Assembly (NCBI GenBank): GCA_963555705.1
Contig: OY743181.1
Span: 27,036,513-27,100,512 of the forward strand
Direction of reading: 5' to 3'
DNA length: 64,000 nt
From: Ligustrum vulgare
Taxonomy: Eukaryota; Streptophyta; Magnoliopsida; Lamiales; Oleaceae
The position numbers were made by a program, and so were the translations under genes. The notes below the pieces were generated by a model. That model worked only from the letters and a program-made list of their open reading frames with translations. It was not told the origin of the DNA and made no database searches. Every line of letters starts with the position of its first letter. Within the stretch, counting starts at the first letter, position 1. Positions 55,793 to 64,000 of this stretch are shown one piece after another.

Positions 55793-55999
55793 GATTTTGA
55801 ATAAAATTCTGTGTTTATTAGACTAACCAACCTGGCTATATATAGCCATTACAAAACAGAAAGCAACAAACTTGATTCTAAGACTAACAGTTCCTAATTT
55901 CATGGGATAAAGGCTAAAGACAGGTTCAAAGAATTAACCACATCCAAGTCCTAAATCTCAGGGATTATTTGCATGATTTAATCAAACAAGAAAACATCA
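55793..55999 (-). repeat. Copia-5 5' LTR
   Basis: Starts TGATGTTTTCTTG in minus sense at 55999; its inner end abuts the primer site (55780-55792). Confidence 0.8.
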
Positions 56000-56527
56000 T
56001 AACCCACTCACCAAAATGGACCCACTACACTGCCTCTCTCCACTCACTTCTCTCTCTCACTATCTCTAATACACTCTTTTTCACTCATGCATAAATATAT
56101 ACAACAACTATAATTATACACAACAAATGTCGGTGGTGGCCTTTTCTTCTGCATAGTTTAGTTCTATCATGTTGGCTTCTTCTTCTTCATATTGCAATGA
56201 GCTTCAGATTCCAGATTCTTTCTAAGCTGGCGGCAATCCAGATTTTTCTTCAGAAGTAGTGCGCATCTTCACCCTTTCCCTTCTCAAATCTGACTGGAAC
56301 TTTTCTTACTTGGTTAATTCTATTTAAAAAAATTCCGGACTTAATAATATAGATAAGGGCTAGATCTGGGCCTGACTACAGCCCAGTCCAGCTCCCACCA
56401 AATCCGTCCCTGGTTTGAAGGTTCATGTCTCTTAGGGTGGAAAGTGTGAATTAATTGTTTATGAATTTAAATATAAAAATCATGTGTGTGATAAGTACTA
56501 ATTATCTTTTGAACGTATAAATACCAA
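56000..56527. other. Intergenic DNA
   Basis: No gene. A CT-rich stretch lies at 56030-56080, and a TAGATCTGGGCCTGACTACAGCCCAG fragment at about 56349. Confidence 0.5.
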
Positions 56528-56970
56528 TGTTTAGAAAATAGGATCGGACTGACCAGTTCAATCGAGAAAATTGAGAACAGGTCGAAAAACTGATCCGGTC
56601 ATGCCTTAAAAGCTGGCCTTTTAAAACCCGAACCAAAATCGGGATTTTTCCTGGTTCAATTGGAAAAATCGGGAATTGATGCGGGTTTTAAACTAGGTTT
56701 TGAAGTTTTTTGGGTGAAATTCTTTATTTATTTTTAGTTGTTTTAAGTTACTTTTAGTTGTTTTAAATTACTTTTGTGTATGATTTTATTTTCTAAATGA
56801 GTAATTATTGGTTTATTTGTAAAATAACTTTTTTTAGAAAATTTTGTGATTTTTGAAATAATTTTTAATTTTTTTATTGAAATCGATTCGACCCAGTTCG
56901 ACTTAATCGGACTTTCTAAACCTTAACTTGTTACTTTTTCAATTCGAACTGATTTTCAATTTTCTAAACA
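56528..56970. mobile_element. MITE with TGTTTAGAAAAT termini, 443 bp
   Basis: It begins TGTTTAGAAAATAGG and ends TCAATTTTCTAAACA, an inverted repeat of about 13-15 bases. The interior has CGGACTGACCAGTTC and CCCAGTTCGACTTAATCGG, also roughly inverted. No obvious duplication of the flanks. Confidence 0.6.
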
Positions 56971-57061
56971 CATGCAAATACGTATTTCAGAAGTTTTGAA
57001 TTTTAGAATAGAGAATTACACATTTCTTATTCAGTTCTATTATAATTAAAAAAACTAATTT

Positions 57062-57226
57062 AGCACTTGTTTGGTGAATTTTTTTTAATAAACAAAGAAT
57101 GTGATTTTTTAAGGTAAAATATATAGTTGAAAAGTGATTTGAGAAAATATGTATAGTTAAAAAGTGATTTGGCAAAATGTATTATTTATAAATTTATTTA
57201 TAAACAATTTACCAAACAAATGTCTC
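57062..57226. mobile_element. MITE, about 165 bp
   Basis: AGCACTTGTTTGGTGAA at the left is inverted at the right (TTTACCAAACAAATGTCTC). The interior has TATAGTTGAAAAGTGATTTG twice. No coding. Confidence 0.6.
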
Positions 57227-58080
57227 CAATGAATCAACTATGAAATTAATTTTTTCAAATATATATATGTAACACCCCAAGTTCAAAAATATTAAACCTA
57301 GGTGTTAACTTCCCTTTTTTCTTTTAAGGCGGAAATAAATAATTTAAAACATCAAAGTTTTCATGTTTCTATTATACAAATCTATAGAAATTTCGACAGA
57401 GTCTCCTCTGTAATTTGGACTTAGCTAACCTGTAGAGGGACATCATACCCAACCTAGCAATTTAAAAATGCAAATCTCAACCCATTCAATAATCAATATT
57501 CAATATTCAGTCACAATTCAATATCAACTCTCACATCACCACATTATCCTAAAATAAATCCCAAACTCCTCAATACAAAAATTCCAAACCAACAAACTTT
57601 AACAAATAAAATAAGAGATAGCTTAATCGCTAATGCGATGCCATTACTTATTCCAAACTAATCCAATCAAATAATTTTAAAAATGAACGAATAAGGAACG
57701 ATTAATGAAAAACTTAACTAAATCCCAAATTTACTTTATTTAAAAAGAATGGCAACGAGTACTGTTTGAGTCAGCTGCCAAGTGCTCTCCTCGGATCACC
57801 TAACTTTCATCACCTGAAATATTGGGGAGGGATTGGGGTGAGCTAAAGCTCAGTAAGTAAACTTTATGCATGTAATGCATGCTTATGATATGAATGCTTT
57901 AACAATTCCATATATGTATCCCCATTTACTTTACTTTCCAGAACTTTCAAACTTTTCAAACTTTCACTTAACATTTCAAAACTTTCACTTCATTTCCATC
58001 GTGAGCTCACTTGGTGTATCTTCTAGTCAATCGGAGAGCAGTGGGCAATTCTTATTTGGAACCAGATTAACATTCACATT

Positions 58081-58180
58081 TCCACCGTAAAGCGGTTTAA
58101 CATTCACTTTCCCACCGCATAGCGGTTTAACAGTTCATCGCAAAGCGGTTGAACATTCCGTCGCAAAGCGACTTAATTCG
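58081..58180 (+). repeat. Tandem AAAGCGGTTTAACATTC motif
   Basis: Four diverged copies of CCACCG(T/C)A(A/T)AGCGGTTTAACA(T/G)TC-type sequence, spaced about 25-30 bases. Confidence 0.75.
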
Positions 58181-59288
58181 GGTACGTCGATCCCCCGCGC
58201 CCCATTTCCCACTCACTTCTTTCATGACCTAGAAGTACACCAATTCTTTCGTAAAAATTTTGGGATACATAAATTTTGACAAAATTTGCACCTTGACACA
58301 TTCCTTTCATTAAAACATTTGACTTCCCCATTTCGATGCCAATGCATGCTTAATGATGCAATGACATGATAACGTGCATGCTTGAACATTTCCTTAAATA
58401 CACATACTTGCATATGGTAAACCAAAAGCATTAGAATTCCATAATTAACACGAATGTCAATTAAGCACATAATTCCACATTGAACATTCAACTATGCTGG
58501 GAAAAGGGGAAGTTTACTTACCTGACATCCTTAGTAATTACCGTTATCTTGATTTGCAAGTGGAAGAGTCTCAGATGCCCGTCACGTCAATGTGTCCAAA
58601 ATTCCTAATTATTTCCATTCATTAATAACATATCCTTTTAGTTTAAAAATCACAAATCTCATTCTTCTAATATTAACAGAACTTTCAAGCTAGATCAAAA
58701 CCTCAATTTAACCTAATTGTGACCTTCAACTATGAACAACACATACATTATCACATTCGAAATAGAGGATTAACTACATATACTATAGAAAGTTTTCTGA
58801 TCTTTTAAATTCAAACTCAGATAAATATATCAACTTAAACCAAAATTAACAAAATTCTTATTAGTAACTCTAACCATTCATGAATTTTTCCCCAAAGTAT
58901 AAAATCACAAATTTCCACTCATAGTTAAACACGAACAGTAACTAACAAGCTTAAATTCATATTTTATCAAAATTTGAAATTTCACATACATTGACTAGTG
59001 TGAAATGTACACATACATATACACATACACACATCGCCCCAAAAACTGAAGTTTAACAATTTAAAATTCGAAATCGAACCAAAAAGTAACATAGATTCTT
59101 TTATTCATAGTTCTTAAAATTAATATGTACATTTACAGATTTTCCCCAATCCTAAAATTATACATATATATTTACATTACCCATTACCCAAGCCTCCAAT
59201 TTAACAGTATAATTTGAAATCTTACTAAACTTAAATCTAAAATTGGCTTATAGGATCATGAAAATATACATACACACACAAAATCTGA

Positions 59289-59294
<6 letters not shown>

Positions 59295-59322
<28 letters not shown>
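59295..59322 (+). repeat. (AC)n microsatellite
   Basis: About 14 AC units followed by ATATATATAT. Confidence 0.9.
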
Positions 59323-59331
<9 letters not shown>

Positions 59332-59559
59332 GCACATTATCCACAAACTGAATTCAACAACCGAGGTGTAAAAGAAATCTGAAATTAAAAACCACTTTCG
59401 AAATGTGGACCCGTGAATGTGTGCGAGTTTGTGTCCGTGAGTGTGTGGGTGTGGGGTGTAAGGGAGGTGCAGAGGGTAGTCTTACCATGGTAGTAGCTAA
59501 GGCAGTGGTTGCAGCCGTGGATGGTGGTCGGCGGAGTGGAGCTAGACCGAGAGTGAGGC

Positions 59560-59560
<1 letters not shown>

Positions 59561-59588
<28 letters not shown>
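59561..59588 (+). repeat. (GA)n microsatellite
   Basis: About 13 GA units within a GA-rich stretch that continues to 59640. Confidence 0.9.
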
Positions 59589-59591
<3 letters not shown>

Positions 59592-60034
59592 GACAGAGAG
59601 TTGCGTGAGAGTGAGACACCGGATAGAGAGAGACCGTGAGTGAGATTAATTAGGTTAGGGTTAAGATTTAATCTTTTGGAATTTGCAAATCAGTCCCTCA
59701 AATCTCCTCTTTTGTTTAATTAAGTTTATAAGTTCTATTTACCCTTGATTGTCACTAAACTTTCCCCCAAGTTTCAAATTAGCATAATAAAATAGAAAAT
59801 AACATACTTAGGTAATAAAACAATTAATCACATATAATTTCACGTAAATAATTAAAATAACCAATTTATAAACTTTTAAAATTGGTACATTGATCGAGAC
59901 GGCTTCCAAGTCCTTCAACTGCAAATTAAGTCAAATATAAAAAATAGTAATAATCAGTTACATAATTTATAATGGTACCAATATAAAATTACGTGAAATT
60001 TAAGAATGCGCGTAAAACGAAAAAGTGGTATTAC

Positions 60035-60183
<149 letters not shown>

Positions 60184-60765
60184 TGTTGGCATACAAAAAT
60201 ACTTAAGTCAAAGGTCTAATAAAAGTTCAGAAATAAGGAACCCAAATATAAGTATCAGGGTGAATGTCAAGGAGTTTGGAAGGTTGTACAAGTAGGGCAA
60301 TGTTTGGGCGATTGGAGCATTGGACGATAAATGGTTAAAGAGATAGTTTTTCACTCAACTCATGATAAAATAACGGTAATGGAGCACTTAGTGGCAATTA
60401 CTGGGGCGTGGGTAATGAGAATTGCTATCATAGGAAGTTATTGAAATGAGTTATTAATGCAAAATAGTGAACGGTTATGGGTAGTGATAGAGTGAAAGTT
60501 ACGCAAGTGGAGACCATCAAAGTATAAAGGATGAAAAACAACATATAAGAAGACAACAAAATCAACTCTCAAACAGAGAAAATGTAATTTGCTTATCTTA
60601 GATTTTAATAGATTTCTTTAGTTAACTTTGTGTGCTTGCGCCCCTTGGAAGCAAGTTGTAAATTAAATATTTCTAGATCAAATAACTCTTGTTGAGGTTT
60701 TGTCTTAAGAGGTTTGTCCTTTACACATCATCTGGTCACTTTTAATTTTTACCTCGAAACTCGCA
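60184..60765 (+). repeat. Gypsy-F 5' LTR and start of primer region (approximate)
   Basis: It starts TGTTGGCATACAAAAATAC and contains a TATA-like AAGTATAAAGGATG (60520). About 30 bases after the probable end is TTTTGCACGCTCAGTGAGAC (60773-60792), close to the TTTGGCACGCCCAGTGGGAC phrase found just inside plant Tat/Ogre-type Gypsy LTRs. No 3' LTR is in the window, so both boundaries are inferred. Confidence 0.55.
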
Positions 60766-61800
60766 TGAAATAATTTTGCACGCTCAGTGAGACACTTGGT
60801 ATGAGAAATGTTTAAAGCATCATGCCTCATAAAATTTTTAATAAGGAGTCGGCAATTCCACGATACATTCCTTCTGTTATTGAACAATTTGAAGGTTAGC
60901 ATGTATCCAAAAGATAAAAGAATCTGGTCGTAGTCATTATGAATCAATGACGGAGTTAAGCCCACGTACTTTACTTGCACTGTTGGTAGAACTCACTCAA
61001 GATATTATTGAGCAGGTAAACTTATTATTATTTATACTGTTGAAAAACTTGCCCAAAATGGAAATATGTACTGTGACAACATGGCCAAATAATTCAGTAG
61101 ATTGAATGAACTTATGAACAAATTGGTAGGTCAAATATGTCAGTCAAATTCTATGGGGATGGGTAATTACTTCCAAACTAGGAGTCTAATAGGCAGTGGC
61201 TCGCAAACTGTAAATGCAAACAATGGTTCACCAACATTGGAACATCTAATATAAGGGTACTCTTAATATAATGGAGGATTTCCAAAACATTGGACCAAAT
61301 GTTACATGCACTAACAATTGAGTAAATCCACTCTTTAATGGTAATAATGACTCAAATAATGGTGCATTCATGGCTAATATGGGGGCTAATCATATTAGAC
61401 CTCAAGCTATGCCTTATGTATCACAATCAGTAGGAGTTACATTTGACTACAGTGCCATGTTGGGGGAACGAATAAAAGAAATCCTACAAGATCAGTTGGC
61501 CTTTGGAATTCAACTAGTAATTCATCTAACATATATAAAACCTTATCCAAACTAGGTAGATCAAGCATATCCTTTGGCCTAGAAGGTATACAGTGCTTGA
61601 ATTCTCTTTGTTTACTGGCCTGGAGAGGTTTCCACTTTAGAACATATAGGGCTTTTTACTTTACAGTGTGATGAAGTTACTATGGAGTTACTTTCTCATG
61701 GTTCATTAACTTGCCTACAAATTCTATCTAAACATTTAGAGCAATTGTCTCACACCCGATTTACAAAACTAAATCAAAAGTCACTTTGGCTGATTAGCAA
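60766..61800 (+). pseudogene. Gypsy-F leader and N-terminal gag region, decayed
   Basis: After the primer region the + strand has scattered gag-like pieces. A 61-codon frame at 61370 ends KPYPN, and the next bases read in shifted frames (VDQAYPLA). This resembles the YPxxID...YPxGYK region preceding the Tat gag domain. Stops are frequent. Confidence 0.5.
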
Positions 61801-62198
61801 AATTGCATCAATTTCCAAATGAATGGGATGAGTCATTTCTCCATACATTTAGAATGGTTAGGAGCAAGTATTTTGTTCCCTTACCTGAAAAAGAATTTGT
61901 CGAAATCGCTCAAAGTAGCTTCAATCTTGAATTGAAAAAGAAGTTCCAAGATAGGGAATTTCCTAATCTCTTTCAACTTAAAGCAAATGTCGTTAGATAT
62001 GAGCAATTGTTAAGAGAAAAAGAACAAATGAAGAGCTCCAGTAAAGGGACTTATTATAGAGACCTAAATTTGACATTGGTCAAGATGAGGTTATATCTGG
62101 CCGAATTGGTGAAAGGGGATACTTATGAATGTCCTGTATTAACCAAATTAGAAGATTCAATTAAGAATGACTTGATAAAAAGAAGAAAACAAAAATAA
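61801..62198 (+). pseudogene. Gypsy-F gag (retrotransposon gag domain)
   Basis: The + strand frame reads LHQFPNEWDESFLHTFRMVRSKYF, FVEIAQSSFNLELKKKF and LFQLKANVVRYEQLLREKE, the helical pattern of a Ty3/Gypsy gag core (FxxRFR...LAQxSFxxxLR...L...YE). A Lys-rich end follows. The frame stops at 62196, so the gag is truncated. Confidence 0.78.
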
Positions 62199-63540
62199 TA
62201 CTGAGTGATAAACATAAATTTCCAAACCTGAACATATAAGAAATATTGCAAATGGCATAATGAATGTTCTCACACGACAAGCAATTGCTTTTTTTTTTTT
62301 TTTTCATAATGTGTCAAAAGATGCTATTGAATCAGGAAGGATCACCTTTGAGTCAAAAAGGATGGTGGTGGACAAGGATCCTTTTCCACAGCTAGTGGAT
62401 GTCAATATGGTCATCACAAATTTCAACAAAATTAGTCTTCCTAAGTTCAAGTTGGTAGTAGATGATGAAGAGGATGAACCACGTCCTAGTGCTTTTGAAT
62501 GTTTGAAAGGAAAATCTACTGTGAAAAGAGAAGGAAGTTTGTGTGTTAAGTGCCAGAAAGAAGTTGGAAATATGCAGAAACAGTAAAAGTATTCAGGCAA
62601 CCATTTAACTCAGTCAATGCCTCTAGTTCTCAATCATTTAGGGGCAAGTAAAGTAATTCCATAAGAGATAATACATCAAATTTCAGAATGTTAAGAAGTG
62701 CAGGCCATAACCTTATCGCCCTAATACATGGCACTCATTCAGTCCCAAAGCATGGAAGGTGATCTCATTCAATGATATGACAAGGGAACGACAAAGGCAC
62801 TTTCAAATAAATTATGGACGAATGATGAGGTGGAAACATGGCGTAGAACGTTCTAAGATTGCAAGTGAGTTTCAAGTGGCAAATGCAAATGTCCTTAGGA
62901 TTAAAGATAAGGAAAATGTATAGGAATTAATAGATAAGCTACCATCAGGAAAGTGGGTTGGGTAATCAAAGTTCGTCTACAGAAGGAAGGATGAAGATAA
63001 GGAGGATTGTGGGTGATTAGATGCCATTCGGTTTGGTTATCTGACCTCAGTCATGGCTAGCAAATATATATTGGCTAATAAGTTTAAGAACAAAGAGTAC
63101 GATGAAGTAGTCACATTGGAATGTGAAGGAATCAACTCAAATGGGAATCAATTCATCCAGGTACAGAAGTGTACAAGTTTGAAGATGATGAAATGACTGA
63201 CATGGAGGAAGAGATTGATTTATATGAAGAAGAAGAAGGGTGTCACATGGTAAATTCCTCAAGCAGTTATACTAAGAAGGTAATCGACCAATAAGCATAT
63301 TGAGAAAAACATGTGGACGATGATTTGAGTACTACCTTCTATCTGGAACACCTAAAAAACAGAGAAGGGTACCTCGTACTAAGAAGTATAGATCACCTTA
63401 GAAGATAATTCCTCCACCCACAGGTTGGGGAGAACCATCAAAGCTAGAAATAAAGCGCCTACCTACAGGCAGGAGAGAACCATCAAAAAATCAAGGGGCT
63501 AAGAAAGTTCAGAACAAAGAAATATTGCAAGTAAACATGT
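62199..63540 (+). pseudogene. Gypsy-F gag C-terminal region, decayed
   Basis: An open stretch at 62260-62586 contains KDAIESGRITFESKRMVVDKDPFPQ, which matches the AIxxGRLxF...M..D..PFP block common between gag and protease in Tat elements. The rest is stop-rich, with an acidic DEEEIDLYEEEEG-like piece near 63210 and short Pro-rich phrases (PPTGWGEPSK, LPTGRREPSK at 63417-63485) that repeat. Confidence 0.6.
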
Positions 63541-64000
63541 CAAATACGTATGAATTGGAAAAAGGGTAAACAGAAAGTAGAAGCAGAGAATGTCATATTC
63601 AATAAAGCTTCCTTGGAATTAACCAAGCATTTAAGGATCTTGTATATAAAAGCCTCAATTAATGGCATCCCAGTGGCCAAAGTGCTAATTGATAATGGAA
63701 CTACCATAAACCTTATTCCTTTCATAATGATAAGGAAATTTACTAAGTCTGAAAGTGATATGATTCCAACTAAAGTAATTTTAAGAAGCTTTAATAGAGG
63801 GGCAACTTTGGCCAAAGGAGTACAACCTTTGGATATAACAGTAGGAAGTACAACAAGGACCACAGTGTTCTTCATAATAGATGGTCTCACAAGCTATAGT
63901 ATATTGTTAGGAAGGGATTTGATACATTGAGTTAAATGCATTCCTTCATCGCTACATCAATGCTTGGTATTTTGGAACAATAAAGGTGCAGTCGAAGTCA
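63541..64000 (+). pseudogene. Gypsy-F aspartic protease, continues outside window
   Basis: The frame 63550-63930 reads LTKHLRILYIKASINGIPVAK then VLIDNGTTINLIP, the retropepsin-like active site with Asp at codon 63691. AKGVQPLDITVGSTTRTT and YSILLGRDLIH follow, the conserved end of Tat-type proteases. It stops at TGA 63928 where relatives continue into RT. The Asp is followed by Asn-Gly-Thr, as is usual in this lineage. Confidence 0.8.

Larger units (their letters stand above)
51482..55999 (-). mobile_element. Copia-5: degenerate Ty1/Copia retrotransposon with both LTRs
   Basis: Two direct repeats (about 51482-51729 and 55793-55999) share TTTATTAGACTAA(G/C)CAACCTG and TATATATAGCCATTACAAAA. 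The primer site (TAGTATCAGAGCC in minus sense, 55780-55792) lies just inside the right repeat. gag, protease, integrase, RT and RNase H are readable on the minus strand. Exact LTR outer ends are uncertain by some 10-15 bases, and no target duplication is evident. Confidence 0.87.

Noticed and set aside
59403..59639. 78-codon + strand frame with Arg-Glu repeats
   Set aside because: Produced by the (GA)n tract; no conserved domain and inside an LTR-like element.

Overview
The window is nuclear DNA from a flowering plant, almost certainly a eudicot. It is AT-rich and dominated by nested transposable elements, with one intact host gene. That gene is a six-exon, minus-strand terminal uridylyltransferase of the URT1 type (36615-40986), whose exons join in frame to 752 codons. 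No RNA gene or CRISPR array was seen. Species cannot be told from the sequence.

Left part (1-34900): a stack of nested elements. A Ty3/Gypsy-like, apparently non-autonomous element (Gypsy-A) has its 5' LTR cut by two Copia elements: Copia-1 (1-8470, Sirevirus-like, with a post-pol accessory ORF) and Copia-2 (8822-15738, very decayed). The LTR resumes at 15739, is followed by a tRNA-Asp-type primer site and a non-coding interior, then by a second LTR. That second LTR is split by a ~10 kb insertion (19993-30018), itself containing Copia-3 (21550-30000, minus strand, perfect 5-bp target duplication), and by insertion D (30077-31225), which carries ACGGCCGT palindromes. The second LTR is followed by another primer site and interior start, so the order is LTR-interior-LTR-interior. 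At 32636-32790 there is a short fragment matching plant mitochondrial nad1, and then a minus-strand Copia gag remnant (Copia-4).

Middle (34900-51480): intergenic DNA, the URT1 gene, then a 6.2 kb head-to-tail array of non-autonomous Helitrons (41339-47584) directly upstream of URT1. A 1.1 kb PIF/Harbinger-like element with TTA duplications and several MITEs follow.

Right part (51482-64000): Copia-5 (minus strand; catalytic YVDD changed to YVDN), MITEs, a 2.8 kb TGTAACACC...TTACA LTR-like element with ATATA duplications, and the start of a Ty3/Gypsy element of Tat-like character (LTR, gag, protease) that runs off the window.

Only URT1 looks like a working gene. It should add uridines to deadenylated mRNAs in the cytoplasm. 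The other coding stretches are decayed transposon parts. The least ordinary signals are the Helitron array, the Copia-1 accessory ORF with its palindromes, the nad1 fragment, and the repeated LTR-interior unit.
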